Assembly (NCBI GenBank): GCA_964371945.1
Contig: CAYJPA010000011.1
Location: 22,232 to 86,231 of the forward strand
DNA: 64,000 nt
Direction: 5' to 3'
DNA from: CAYJPA01 sp964371945
Lineage (GTDB): Bacteria; Chloroflexota; Chloroflexia; Thermomicrobiales; UBA6265
The notes below the pieces were generated by a model, which did not search any database, was not told where the DNA came from, and saw nothing but the letters and a program-made list of their open reading frames with translations. This document shows positions 35,048-44,496 of the stretch, one piece after another (position 1 is the first letter of the stretch; each line of letters opens with the position of its first letter). The position numbers were made by a program, and so were the translations under genes.

Positions 35048-36796
35048 ATGTCGGACAACAAGACGCAGGAACTCGATCTTCTTCGGCAGCTTGTGCGTGA
35101 ACGCAAAATCGATCGACGGAAATTGATCCAGACCGCGGCGGCGATGGGTCTATCGGGTACTGCAGCCGGTGCCGCGATCACCCGAGTGCAGCCGGCCGCC
35201 GCGCAAGACACCGCGGGCACCCTTGTCACCGTTTCGACCGAGCAGCAGCCGACATGGTTACGGAACTTCAATCCGCTCCTTGATCAAAACTCCTCCCGCT
35301 GGCCGACTCAGTCCGGTATCTACGAGCCGATGGCGGTCCTAAACGAAATCAAGAGCGAGCTCACCCCGTGGTTGGCGACCGAGTGGTCCTTCAATGCCGA
35401 GAACACGGAACTGACATTCAAAATTCGCGAGGGCGTCAAATGGTCGGACGGCGAAGCTCTCACCGCCGGCGATGTTGCGTTCACCTTCAATTATCTGATC
35501 GCGAATGAAGGTCTCGCCGGCACCGAAGGCGTCCGCGGCGTGCTGCCCTTCCTGGCCAGCATCGAGGCACCGGACGACACCACGGTCGTCTTCACCTTCT
35601 CCACGGTCTTCACGCCCGGCCTGTACGACGTTGCCGAGCAGATGATCGTTCCGAAGCACATCTGGTCAGCGATCACCGATCCGGTGACCGCGACCAACGA
35701 AAACCCGGTCGGCAGCGGTCCATTCAATCAAATCGGCAAATTCGAGGATCAGTACTACGAAGTGCTTAAGAACCCAAGCTACTGGCAGGAAGGTAAACCA
35801 TACGTTGATGGGTTCCGCTTCCCGGCCTATCCAAACAATGACTCGGCCGCTCTCGCCCTGCTAAGCGGTGAAGTCGACATCGCCTCAAACTTCATTGCCG
35901 ATGTCGAGAAGACCTTTGTCGCCAAAGATCCTGAGAACTTCCATTATTGGTTCCCACCAACCGGCGCCACCGTCCACCTCTACGCGAACACCACCCGAGC
36001 GCCATTCGACGATCCGAACGTCCGCAAGGCAATCAGCATGGCGATCGACCGGTCGCAGATCGTTCAGATCGCGATGTACGACTACACCCACCCTGCCGAC
36101 GGCACCGGCATGAGCGACGCCTTCAACAGCTGGAAGGACGAAGCCATGGTTGCCGCCGCAACCTGGGTGAACATGGATGTCGACGCGGCCAATGCGCTGC
36201 TCGACGCCGCCGGCCTGGTCAAAGACGGCGATACCCGCGTCCTCCCAGACGGCACCAAGATGGAGTACGACATCAACGTCGTCTCCGGTTGGTCGGACTG
36301 GGTCTCTTCCTGCCAGATCATGGCGAAGAACTTCGAAGAGATTGGCATCAAAGCCACCGTGCAGACCTACGACTTCTCGGCCTGGTACGAGCGCGTGTCG
36401 ACCGGCGACTTCGATCTCTCAATCGGTTGGAGCAGCCAGGGCGCAACACCGCTCAACTTCTACCGCGGCGTAATGTCGAAATTGACGGCGAAAGCAGTCG
36501 GCGAGGCAGGCTCGGAAAACTGGCATCGCTTTGTCAGCCCAGAAGCTGACGCGCTCATCGAGCAATTTGCCGCCACCTCCGATCCCGCGGAGCAGAAAAC
36601 CATTGCCAGCCAGATGACGCAGATTTATGTCGACAATGCCCCCGCGATTCCGCTCTTCCCCGGACCACAGTGGGCGGAATTCAACACCACGCGCTTCACC
36701 GATTTCCCGAGCGCGGAGAATCCATACGTCATCCCGTCCTCGTACGAGAACACGGGCCGGCTGATCCTGCTCACGACGATCAAGCCAAAGGCCTAA
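35048..36796 (+). CDS. ABC transporter substrate-binding protein, family 5 (peptide/oligosaccharide type)
   Basis: Extracellular binding protein of 582 residues. The N-terminus has a twin-arginine-like DRRKLIQTAAAMGLSGTAAG segment followed by an AQ cleavage site near 50, so export is through Tat or a related route. The mature part shows the SBP family 5 pattern: WPTQSGIYEPMAVLNEIKSE, LTPWLATEWSFNAENTELTF, VKWSDGEALTAGDVAFTFNY. Such proteins bind peptides, nickel or, in this kind of operon, plant oligosaccharides. The Gfo/Idh and isomerase genes below favour a sugar ligand, but that is inference. Confidence 0.9.
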   Translation: MSDNKTQELDLLRQLVRERKIDRRKLIQTAAAMGLSGTAAGAAITRVQPAAAQDTAGTLVTVSTEQQPTWLRNFNPLLDQNSSRWPTQSGIYEPMAVLNEIKSELTPWLATEWSFNAENTELTFKIREGVKWSDGEALTAGDVAFTFNYLIANEGLAGTEGVRGVLPFLASIEAPDDTTVVFTFSTVFTPGLYDVAEQMIVPKHIWSAITDPVTATNENPVGSGPFNQIGKFEDQYYEVLKNPSYWQEGKPYVDGFRFPAYPNNDSAALALLSGEVDIASNFIADVEKTFVAKDPENFHYWFPPTGATVHLYANTTRAPFDDPNVRKAISMAIDRSQIVQIAMYDYTHPADGTGMSDAFNSWKDEAMVAAATWVNMDVDAANALLDAAGLVKDGDTRVLPDGTKMEYDINVVSGWSDWVSSCQIMAKNFEEIGIKATVQTYDFSAWYERVSTGDFDLSIGWSSQGATPLNFYRGVMSKLTAKAVGEAGSENWHRFVSPEADALIEQFAATSDPAEQKTIASQMTQIYVDNAPAIPLFPGPQWAEFNTTRFTDFPSAENPYVIPSSYENTGRLILLTTIKPKA

Positions 36797-36818
36797 TCAC
36801 CGCCATCTCGATCTCGTT

Positions 36819-36845
36819 CCTCGCTCCCGCTTCGCGGGAGCGAGG
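36819..36845. terminator. Hairpin after the binding-protein gene
   Basis: Perfect 12-bp stem CCTCGCTCCCGC / GCGGGAGCGAGG with loop TTC, 22 bases past the stop. It probably attenuates expression so that the binding protein is made in excess of the permeases. Confidence 0.6.
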
Positions 36846-36900
36846 CAGGGACCCGCGACCTGCCTCTCCTTTATGGAAAGCACTGAGGGCGCGATACTTG

Positions 36901-36931
36901 ACCAACTCTCCCGCGATGCGGGAGAGTTGGT
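36901..36931. repeat. Second strong hairpin between binding protein and permease
   Basis: Perfect 14-bp stem ACCAACTCTCCCGC / GCGGGAGAGTTGGT with loop GAT. It shares the CTCCCGC core with the hairpin at 36819 but differs in sequence outside it. Confidence 0.55.
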
Positions 36932-36961
36932 ATCGGGCTGAGGGCACTCGGAGGTCAATCA

Positions 36962-37939
36962 ATGGGGTACCTCGCACGGCGGCTCGGGTTCTACTTAGTC
37001 GCGGCCTGGGCATCGATTACGCTCAATTTTTTCCTACCCCGCATGATGCCGGGAGATCCCGCGTCGGCGATCTTTGCCCGCTTTCAAGGCCAAGTCCGGC
37101 CGGAACAAATGGCGTCCATGCGAAAGGCATACGGCCTTTCGGATGCATCGCTCATTTCGCAATATTGGACCTATTTGACCCATCTCTTGCAGGGCGACTT
37201 CGGCCTCTCCATCTCGTCCTTCCCAGCTCCGGTAACCGAGGTCATTGGCAAGGGATTCGCCTGGACCCTCCTCCTGGGCGGTGTTTCGACGATCCTGGCC
37301 TTCGTCATCGGTTGCACCCTGGGAATCGTCGGCGCCTGGAGACGTAGCGGATTCATCGATTCTGTCATGCCGCCGCTCTTGATCTTCGTTGGATCGTTTC
37401 CTTATTTTTGGCTGGCCACGATTGCACTCTATTTTCTTGCCTTCAAGGGTGACTACTTCCCGCTCCGGCACGCCTACACCGACGGCATGTCGCCGGAATA
37501 TTCGTTGGACTTCGTTTGGAGCGTGATTGTTCACCTCATCCTACCCGCCGGAACGGTCGTTATCGTTTCCGTCGGCGGCTGGCTTTTGGGCATGCGCAAC
37601 ACGATGATCTCCGTGCTGGCGGAGGATTACATCACGATGGCGCAAGCGAAGGGACTCTCCCAGCGCCGGATCATGTTCCTGTACGCGGCGCGAAATGCGC
37701 TGCTACCCAACGTCACTGCATTCGGCATGGCGCTCGGGTTCGTGATCAGTGGCGCGCTGGTCACCGAAGTCGTCTTCGCGTATCCGGGACTTGGCTACCA
37801 GCTGCTCACCTCCGTACGCAATCTCGACTACCCGCTGATGCAGGGCATTTTCTTGATGATCACCTTCGCGGTCTTGGCCGCGAATCTGATCGTCGATCTT
37901 CTCTACGTTCGTCTCGATCCGCGAGTCCGGGGTTCGTAA
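36962..37939 (+). CDS. ABC transporter permease, DppB type
   Basis: Membrane subunit of 325 residues with six helices. It starts MGYLARRLGFYLVAAWASIT, contains the cytoplasmic EAA-like loop DYITMAQAKGLSQRRIMFLY and AARNALLPNVTAFGM, and ends VDLLYVRLDPRVRGS as DppB proteins do. It pairs with the DppC-type permease encoded 19 bases after its stop. Expression follows from the lacI-linked operon. Confidence 0.92.
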   Translation: MGYLARRLGFYLVAAWASITLNFFLPRMMPGDPASAIFARFQGQVRPEQMASMRKAYGLSDASLISQYWTYLTHLLQGDFGLSISSFPAPVTEVIGKGFAWTLLLGGVSTILAFVIGCTLGIVGAWRRSGFIDSVMPPLLIFVGSFPYFWLATIALYFLAFKGDYFPLRHAYTDGMSPEYSLDFVWSVIVHLILPAGTVVIVSVGGWLLGMRNTMISVLAEDYITMAQAKGLSQRRIMFLYAARNALLPNVTAFGMALGFVISGALVTEVVFAYPGLGYQLLTSVRNLDYPLMQGIFLMITFAVLAANLIVDLLYVRLDPRVRGS

Positions 37940-37958
37940 ACGGAGGAGTGGAACCAGG

Positions 37959-38987
37959 ATGCAAACAAACATCAACGAACAAGCAGGCATGACCCCGGTG
38001 GTGCAAACGGCAGCCCCTGGGATCGAACCGGCGACGGGAGCTCGTCCGTGGTCGCGCCGGTTTGTGATGCCCGCGGGCATGCGTTCCATCTTCCGGAGTC
38101 GCAAGGCGACCATCGGACTGATAATCATGCTCATCTTCTGCGCGACGGCCTTATTTGCGCCGGTCATCGCACCCGGCGACCCGACCGACTTCGTCGCGCG
38201 GCCGCACCTGGCTCCGTCTCGCGACCACTGGCTGGGCACCACGGGCCAGGGCCAAGATGTCTTCGATCAAACGATCTGGGGCGCGCGCCTGCCGTTACAG
38301 ATCGGATTGCTGGTCGGAGGGTTCACGACGCTCATCGGCGTCATCGCTGGCATGACCGCGGGCTATTTCCGGGGCCGAGTCGACGATGTCCTTTCGCTTG
38401 TGATGAACGTTTTCCTGATCATCCCCGCCCTCCCTTTGCTCGTCACACTCTCCGCCTTCCTTGGCAGCGGCAATCTCGCTTACTTCCTCTTTGTCTTGAC
38501 GGTGACCGGCTGGGCGTGGCCCGCCCGGATCATGCGATCGCAAACGCTTTCGCTTCGTGAAAAAGACTTCGTTTCCGCCGCGAAGGTGAGCGGCGAAGGC
38601 AGCCCGCGGATCATCTTCCGCGAAATCTTGCCGAACATGACCTCGATCGTGGCCGCAAGCATGTTTGGATCCGCCCTCTTCGCGATCGGCGCACAGGCAG
38701 GTCTCGAGTTCCTCGGTCTCGGCGATCCGAGCGCGGTAACCTGGGGCACCAATCTCTACTGGGCGGGGAACAACGCCGGTCTTTTGACCGGAGCCTGGTG
38801 GACCTTCGTGCCGGCAGGCGCCTGTATCGCCGTTGTCGCCTTCGCCTGTGCGCTGGTCAATTACGGAATCGACGAAGTCACGAACCCACGTCTGCGCGCG
38901 CAGCGGGAGATCGACAATGCAGTCAAGGGCCACTCAGTCAGCCTTTCAGGCGTCCGCGCCACTCCGATCCTCAAACGTGCAAACTAA
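37959..38987 (+). CDS. ABC transporter permease, DppC type
   Basis: Second membrane subunit (342 residues). A cytoplasmic N-terminal arm of about 45 residues precedes the first helix (ATIGLIIMLIFCATALFAPV); then APSRDHWLGTTGQGQDVFDQ, the hallmark of the DppC N-domain, and EAA loop KDFVSAAKVSGEGSPRIIFR. The end FACALVNYGIDEVTNPRLRA is typical. Its 3' end overlaps the first ATPase gene's likely start by about ten bases. Confidence 0.92.
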   Translation: MQTNINEQAGMTPVVQTAAPGIEPATGARPWSRRFVMPAGMRSIFRSRKATIGLIIMLIFCATALFAPVIAPGDPTDFVARPHLAPSRDHWLGTTGQGQDVFDQTIWGARLPLQIGLLVGGFTTLIGVIAGMTAGYFRGRVDDVLSLVMNVFLIIPALPLLVTLSAFLGSGNLAYFLFVLTVTGWAWPARIMRSQTLSLREKDFVSAAKVSGEGSPRIIFREILPNMTSIVAASMFGSALFAIGAQAGLEFLGLGDPSAVTWGTNLYWAGNNAGLLTGAWWTFVPAGACIAVVAFACALVNYGIDEVTNPRLRAQREIDNAVKGHSVSLSGVRATPILKRAN

Positions 38988-40026
38988 CAGGCAAGGGTTC
39001 AGCGCCCTGCATGCCACGAAAGAAGAGCTCCTTTCAGTTGACGGACTGCGAGTCGAGTACCTGACCGCGAGCGGCCCGGTCGTCGCGGTCGACGATGTCT
39101 CGTTCAAGATCCATCCGGGCGAGGTCTTTGGACTTGCCGGTGAATCCGGCAGCGGCAAATCGACCGCCGCCCATGCGATCCTCCGCGTGCTTAACCCACC
39201 TGCTGTCATCTCAAGCGGAAATGTGCGATTTCGCGGTCAAGAAGTCTTCGAAATGAATGACCACGAACTAGAGCAATTCCGCTGGCGAGACGTCTCGATG
39301 GTCTTCCAGAGCGCGATGAATGCCCTCAATCCCGTTCTGTCGATCGGTGACCAGATTTCGGACACGATCCTGGCCCACGAGCGAGTCCATCGCAAAGAGG
39401 CAATGGAACGTGCGGCCGAGCTGCTGACGATCGTTGGGATCGATTCCAGCCGCATCCGGTCGTTCCCGCATGAGCTCTCCGGCGGCATGCGGCAACGCGC
39501 GGTGATTGCGACCGCGCTCGCGCTTAACCCGCCACTGATGATCATGGACGAACCGACAACCGCGCTCGACGTCGTCGTGCAGCAAGAGATCATGAATCAG
39601 ATCGTTGAGCTTAAGGAGCGGCTTGGGTTCTCGATCCTCTTTATCACTCACGACCTCTCATTGATGGTCGAATTCTCAACCAGGATCGCAATCATGTATG
39701 CCGGCGAGATCGTGGAGCTGGCCCCGGCCAGAGACCTGTTCGACGATCCCCTTCACCCGTATACCCAGGGTTTGATGTCCTCATTCCCATCGATCTCCGG
39801 CGAAAAACGGCCGCTGACCGGAATTCCGGGCTCTCCGCCGGATATGCTCCGACCGCCGTCGGGTTGCCGCTTTCATCCGCGCTGCGCATATGTCCAACCC
39901 GACCACACGCGAATCGTTCCGAAACTGCAAGAGGTGAAGCCGGGTCATTTTGTCGCCTGCCATCTTTACAACGCCGGAGTCGAGAGCGGCCGCGCCCTGA
40001 CGATGAGAGGAGCGGTTCATGCCTAG
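38977..40026 (+). CDS. ABC transporter ATPase, DppD type
   Basis: Walker A GESGSGKST, signature LSGGMRQRAVIATAL, Walker B LMIMDEPTTALD, switch ITHD and the oligopeptide-type C-terminal cysteine motif CRFHPRCAYVQPDHTR with MLRPPSG ahead of it. These proteins have an [4Fe-4S]-like or structural Cys cluster at the tail. The start is not certain: the frame is open from 38833, but similarity begins near 39010; the GTG at 38977 is the most economical start. It overlaps the next ATPase gene by eight bases. Confidence 0.9.
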   Translation: MQTNRQGFSALHATKEELLSVDGLRVEYLTASGPVVAVDDVSFKIHPGEVFGLAGESGSGKSTAAHAILRVLNPPAVISSGNVRFRGQEVFEMNDHELEQFRWRDVSMVFQSAMNALNPVLSIGDQISDTILAHERVHRKEAMERAAELLTIVGIDSSRIRSFPHELSGGMRQRAVIATALALNPPLMIMDEPTTALDVVVQQEIMNQIVELKERLGFSILFITHDLSLMVEFSTRIAIMYAGEIVELAPARDLFDDPLHPYTQGLMSSFPSISGEKRPLTGIPGSPPDMLRPPSGCRFHPRCAYVQPDHTRIVPKLQEVKPGHFVACHLYNAGVESGRALTMRGAVHA

Positions 40027-41029
40027 TGTTGGGACCGCGCTGGCCCCGCTTCTGGAGGTTCGTGGACTTTCCAAGCAATTCAACGTTGGCGGTTTTTTTC
40101 GCAAGCTTCAGCTCCACGCGCTCCAGGATGTCTCGTTCACGGTCGAACGCGGCGAAGTGGTCGCGCTCGTCGGGGAGTCCGGAAGCGGCAAGAGCACAAT
40201 CGCCCGGATTGTGGCCAGGTTGATACCGCCAACAGCCGGCGAGGTGCACTTCAAAGGCACGGATGTCATCAAATCGGAACCGCATGGCGCTTCATTGAGC
40301 TATCGCTCCGACGTCCAGATGATCTTTCAGGACCCATTTGGCTCGCTGAATCCGGTCCAGACAATTGGTCATCACCTCGAACGGCCGCTCAGGGTTCACG
40401 GCAAAACTCGCGGTGGGCGTGAAACCACCGCAAAGATCGAGGAGCTCCTTGCCACGGTTGGACTGAATCCCGCGGCCGAATACGCGGCCAAGTACCCGCA
40501 TGAGCTATCGGGCGGCCAACGACAGCGCGTCTCGTTTGCGCGCGCGCTGGCGGTCGAACCGGAAGTGCTGCTCGCTGACGAGCCGATTTCCATGCTCGAT
40601 GTTTCGATCCGGATCGGCGTGATGAACTTGATGGAACGGCTCAAGCATGAACGCGGGATCGCCTATCTGTACATCACGCACGACATCGCGAGCGCCCGCT
40701 ACATCGGCGATCGGACGATGGTGATGTATGGGGGGCGGATCGTCGAAGCGGCGCCCAGCGAAGAGCTGATCAAGAAGCCCGCGCATCCCTACACCTCGCG
40801 CCTGCTTGCCGCTGTGCCGAATCCTGAGTCCACCCTCAAGAAGGAAGCCAGCGATGGCCGCTGGGAACCGCCGCGCTTGATCGACCCGCCGCCAGGCTGC
40901 CCCTTCGCGGCAAGATGCCCGCACGTCATGGATGTTTGCCGGCAGGTCATGCCGGGCGCGGAGCTCATTGCCCCACACCATTGGGTTCGCTGTCATCTTC
41001 ATGGCCCTGGAGGGAATGTCATCGCCTAG
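40019..41029 (+). CDS. ABC transporter ATPase, DppF/OppF type
   Basis: Partner ATPase (336 residues): LLEVRGLSKQFNVGGFFRKL at the start, Walker A GESGSGKST, QMIFQDPFGSLNP, signature LSGGQRQRVSFARAL, Walker B VLLADEPISMLD, switch ITHD and the Cys-containing end GCPFAARCPHVMDVC. All motifs are intact, so the DppBCDF-type set plus binding protein is complete. Confidence 0.93.
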   Translation: MPSVGTALAPLLEVRGLSKQFNVGGFFRKLQLHALQDVSFTVERGEVVALVGESGSGKSTIARIVARLIPPTAGEVHFKGTDVIKSEPHGASLSYRSDVQMIFQDPFGSLNPVQTIGHHLERPLRVHGKTRGGRETTAKIEELLATVGLNPAAEYAAKYPHELSGGQRQRVSFARALAVEPEVLLADEPISMLDVSIRIGVMNLMERLKHERGIAYLYITHDIASARYIGDRTMVMYGGRIVEAAPSEELIKKPAHPYTSRLLAAVPNPESTLKKEASDGRWEPPRLIDPPPGCPFAARCPHVMDVCRQVMPGAELIAPHHWVRCHLHGPGGNVIA

Positions 41030-41101
41030 TCCAAACGTCGCCGGCGGTTTCACCAGCGCCGGCTCATCGCGCGCGCTCAGCGGCACCAGGAGAAATCTGT
41101 T

Positions 41102-42196
41102 GTGATTCAACTTGGCATCATCGGTTGCGGCGACGTCGCCTTCCGAACCTATATCCCGGCACTAGAGTCGCTCATGGGGACCGCCCCGACCGTTGCCTGC
41201 TTTGATCCCATCGCCGAGCGCGCGGCAAACGCCGCGGCGAATTTTCCGGGCGCGGTTGCCTATACCGAGCTCGACAAATTCCTGGCTCATCCTGGGCTCA
41301 TCGGCGTTTTCAACCTAACGCCGGCTCCATTGCACCGGCAGACCTCAATCCCTGCTCTGGACGCGGGGTTACACGTGTTCACCGAAAAGCCGGTATCCTC
41401 CTCGGTCGCCGGCGCACAATCGCTGATCGCGCACGCGAAAGAGCGCGATCGCCTGCTGCTCTGCGCTCCCGCGGTCATCGCGACCAACCGTTTTCGCTGG
41501 ATGCACGAGATTATCGCCGCCGGCCGCATCGGCCGGCCGACGCTTGCGACATCCCAAATCGGTACCATGGGGCCGGCGGGTTGGCGCGCATACACCGGCG
41601 ATCCGGCTGTTTTCTACGCCCCCGATGTCGGACCCAATATCGATCTCGGCGTCTATTCGCTCCACGCGATTACAGGGTTGTTTGGACCCGCGAAGCGCGT
41701 GCAGGCCTTCGGGGGAATCACGATCCCCAAACGCAAAGTGCTCATTCCCCGGTTGGCCGGGCAGACGATCGACGTCAAGGCCAACGATCACATGCTCATG
41801 CATCTCGACTTCGGCAACAACTCGTTCGCCCAGATTCTGGCTAGCTTCGCGATTCCACGCAGCAAAACGCCGGTGTTCGAACTGCACGGCGACCTGGGCT
41901 CAATCTCCATCAGCGCGGATGTCTGGTACAACGGCGATGGACCGATCGACATCTACCAGCGAGACGACACGATGCTGGGCGTTGAGGGATGGATCGACGG
42001 CGTTGTCTCGCCGGAGGCGAGCGGCGGTTACGCGAACATGATCGCCGCCGGACCCAAACACTTCGTCGCGTGCATTAAAGGAGAGGAGCAACCGATTCTC
42101 ACCGGAGAGCACGCGTGTCACGTGCTCGAGATCATGCTCGCATCGCAACAATCGTGCATGGAAGGCAAAGCCATCGAGCTAGCGACGAGCTTCTAG
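41102..42196 (+). CDS. Gfo/Idh/MocA-family oxidoreductase
   Basis: NAD(P)-dependent sugar or cyclitol dehydrogenase of 364 residues. Rossmann motif GIIGCGDVAFRTYIPAL at the N-terminus, the EKPVSSSVAGAQSL segment with the conserved EKP lysine, and the C-terminal alpha/beta substrate domain (GPNIDLGVYSLHAITGLFGP). It starts at GTG with GGAG. Located between transporter and sugar isomerase genes, it should oxidise a sugar imported by the ABC system; the exact sugar is unknown. Confidence 0.9.
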   Translation: MIQLGIIGCGDVAFRTYIPALESLMGTAPTVACFDPIAERAANAAANFPGAVAYTELDKFLAHPGLIGVFNLTPAPLHRQTSIPALDAGLHVFTEKPVSSSVAGAQSLIAHAKERDRLLLCAPAVIATNRFRWMHEIIAAGRIGRPTLATSQIGTMGPAGWRAYTGDPAVFYAPDVGPNIDLGVYSLHAITGLFGPAKRVQAFGGITIPKRKVLIPRLAGQTIDVKANDHMLMHLDFGNNSFAQILASFAIPRSKTPVFELHGDLGSISISADVWYNGDGPIDIYQRDDTMLGVEGWIDGVVSPEASGGYANMIAAGPKHFVACIKGEEQPILTGEHACHVLEIMLASQQSCMEGKAIELATSF

Positions 42197-42197
42197 C

Positions 42198-42312
42198 TCT
42201 CAGCCTCAAGCCCCAAGCTTCAAGCTACAAGCTGGGTGGCGGTTTTGAGGGTTCATCCAATCGATCGTGCTTTGTGCTTGTAGCTTGTGGCTTGAAGCTT
42301 GTAGCCAGGAGT
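42198..42312. repeat. Inverted AAGCT-repeat array
   Basis: Left part carries CAAGCTTCAAGCTACAAGCT and right part GCTTGTAGCTTGTGGCTTGA, which pair as an imperfect long hairpin. Units of seven or so bases end in AAGCT. It separates the dehydrogenase and isomerase genes and could slow transcription. A similar array lies at 50941. Confidence 0.6.
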
Positions 42313-42316
42313 CCAA

Positions 42317-43069
42317 ATGTCTGTCGCACTCGAGCTCTACACCGTTCGTTCGCTTACCAAGGATGATTTCATCGGCACGCTCAAAAAGCTGGCCGAGGGT
42401 GGATGCACCGCGGTCGAATTCGCCGGATACGGCGGCATCTCCGCCAAAGACATGAAAGCCGAGCTCGACGCCCTCGGAATCACCGCCGCCGGCTCCCACG
42501 TGGGCTACAAGCTCTGGGACGAGGACCTCAGCGGCGCCATCAACGATCTGCTGACACTCGGTCTCGAGTACGCGACAATCCCCTGGCTCGCGCCCGAAAT
42601 GCGGCCGACCACAGCTGATGACGTGAAAGCGCTCGCGAAGACCTTCAGCGGCTGGCAGAAGGCGTGTAAAGCGGCCGGAATTCGGCTCGGCTATCACAAC
42701 CACGATTTCGAGTTCAACAAGATCGACGGCGTCACGATCTACGACATGCTCGCCGAACTGACCGATCTCGATCTCCAGCTCGACGTCTACTGGGCCAAAT
42801 TCATCGGCTTCGACGCGGTTCCCTTGATCGAGAAGTACGCCGGCCGCATGCCGCAGCTGCACGTCAAAGACCTGAACAAGGACGGCAGCGGAGCGGACGC
42901 GGTCTTCGGCGAGGGCCAGGTTCCCTGGGACGAGGTGCTTCCGGCCGCCCATCGCAGCGGCACCAAGTGGTACATCGCCGAGCAGGACACCCCGAATGAC
43001 CCACTCGCCGACTCCATCCAGGGCCTGAAAAACCTCCGCGCCAAACTGTCCGAGCTCGGAATCGCCTAA
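42317..43069 (+). CDS. Sugar phosphate isomerase/epimerase (TIM-barrel, AP-endonuclease-2 fold)
   Basis: A 250-residue xylose-isomerase-like TIM barrel, acting on a sugar or inositol derivative. Segments ALELYTVRSLTKDDFIGTLK, GITAAGSHVGYKLWDEDL, GIRLGYHNHDFEF (metal-binding H and E), LQLDVYWAKFIG (metal D), HVKDLNK (H, D) show an intact metal site. Downstream of the dehydrogenase in the LacI-linked operon. No signal peptide. Confidence 0.88.
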   Translation: MSVALELYTVRSLTKDDFIGTLKKLAEGGCTAVEFAGYGGISAKDMKAELDALGITAAGSHVGYKLWDEDLSGAINDLLTLGLEYATIPWLAPEMRPTTADDVKALAKTFSGWQKACKAAGIRLGYHNHDFEFNKIDGVTIYDMLAELTDLDLQLDVYWAKFIGFDAVPLIEKYAGRMPQLHVKDLNKDGSGADAVFGEGQVPWDEVLPAAHRSGTKWYIAEQDTPNDPLADSIQGLKNLRAKLSELGIA

Positions 43070-43610
43070 GTAGGTGCCGGTAAGTTCGCCTTCGTTTGGC
43101 GCCGCATGCGCGGCACGGAGTCCTTTGCGTCGGCGGGACGTCCGGCTGAGCGTCCCGTGGGTTCTCCGCGATGCCCGGCGAGCCACCAGTCCGGCACGTC
43201 ATCGACCACGTCGCACCGCTCACCGCCCAGTCCACGGACTCCCTCGACCAACCCATCGACGAACTGCCGCAACGTTGGCGCGAGCTGGCCGCGATGGTCG
43301 CGTTTGAGGAGACGCCACTCGCGCTCCTTCGGGTTGAGGTGCGGGCTGTCGCGGGAGAGCAGGATCACCTCCAGCCACGCTGCGCGATCCTCGAGGGCCT
43401 GTTGTGTCAGCTTGCTGGTGTGACAGGATCCGTTGTCCATGACGAGCATCACCTGGCGTTGGGTTGCGTCGTGGCGGGCATCCAGGGCCGCCAGGGAGCG
43501 CTCGATTCCCGCCGGGTCCGCCCGCGCCCCCACGACTTTCACCCGACCGCGCCCCGATGCTCCGAATTGCACTCCCAAAGTCCGTGGAGATGTTTCGATG
43601 CTCGTGACAG
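43066..43610 (-). pseudogene. IS630-family transposase, C-terminal remnant
   Basis: Minus-strand frame with the DDE core end: VMLVMDNGSCHTSKLTQQAL (second Asp) and SPHLNPKEREWRLLKRDHRG (the Glu), then LGGERCDVVDDVPDWWLAGH. The N-terminal half with the first Asp and the HTH is missing; the frame begins in the ROK gene fragment. The exact junction is near 43600. Its end overlaps the isomerase stop by four bases. Confidence 0.75.
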
Positions 43611-43768
43611 AGTGCGACGGCGTCTGCCAGCATCGCTTCGCCGCCGCGCTCCGGGCGCGTGGCGATGATCCGCTTCGCCAAAACTTCGCCTGTTTCGAGG
43701 CGGACGACTCCTCCAGCGATCTTGGTGGCACCGACATCGAGTCCGATGGAAAGCGCGCGACCAGTCAA
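43600..43768 (-). pseudogene. ROK-family (glucokinase-type) protein, N-terminal fragment
   Basis: About 56 residues, starting at TTG with AAAGGAG: TGRALSIGLDVGATKIAGGV (phosphate-binding loop) and VRLETGEVLAKRIIATRPER. Beyond CHE the sequence runs into the IS630 remnant, so the gene lost about 250 residues. It points away from the transport operon. A sugar kinase of the same pathway is the likely original function. Confidence 0.7.
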
Positions 43769-44496
43769 GTTGGGATTCTCCTTTCAACAGGCTCAATCTG
43801 ATCACCGAGCAGATCGACTCCAACATCTTCGCTTGTTTCGTTGGCAACCGAAGTGCCGGATCGGCGAGGGTTGAGTTTGCTCTTGTATGGGGCGTGCGGG
43901 ATTGGTCACAAGCTAAGGCTTTTGCATGGCTGTCAAGATCGATTCTGCGGTCGCAATTGATCCGATGGCAGACAGCGAACGAGTCAAGGTCAACCGAATT
44001 CTCGTCAATCTCGGTTCGAACGCCGCTGCCATAGCCAGATCGTGCCATTGTCCGTTTCAGCACCGTCGTCAGTGTCGTTGATCGACCGTCGAATTCCGCC
44101 TTGACAGAGCCGGAAATTGCTTAACTTGTAGCCCATCGAGGCTGTCCGGCGCCTCCTCCGCAAGTCCGCCCGGGAGCGCCTGCACCTTTCGGGCAGTGAA
44201 ATTGGCGAGACAGGATCGGGTTGTGATCGGCTTTGGATGGGTCATAGCAGCATATCTGCTTCACAGAAGGGACATTCCAAGTAGTGATCTGATCCCAGCA
44301 GACCGGTGCCACCTGGGCAGGCCTTTTCAACAGGCTGGAGGGTTCGTGAGACGGCGGACGGAGGAATCTTGCCGGTACGATATTGACTTTGGTATCGACC
44401 ACGCTATCGTGGTGACAAGTATTCGTTGTAGCTGGCATGATGTTTCTTCCGTTCGATGGCACGGCTCGTCGCTGACGACCAACTGGAGGGGCAAGA
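43769..44496. other. Region of IS-end relics with no supported gene
   Basis: Contains TTTCAACAGGCT-type sequence at 43792-43803 and 44334-44347, which looks like a worn insertion-sequence end. Open frames show no family. The ribosome site for the LLM gene lies at its right end. Confidence 0.45.
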
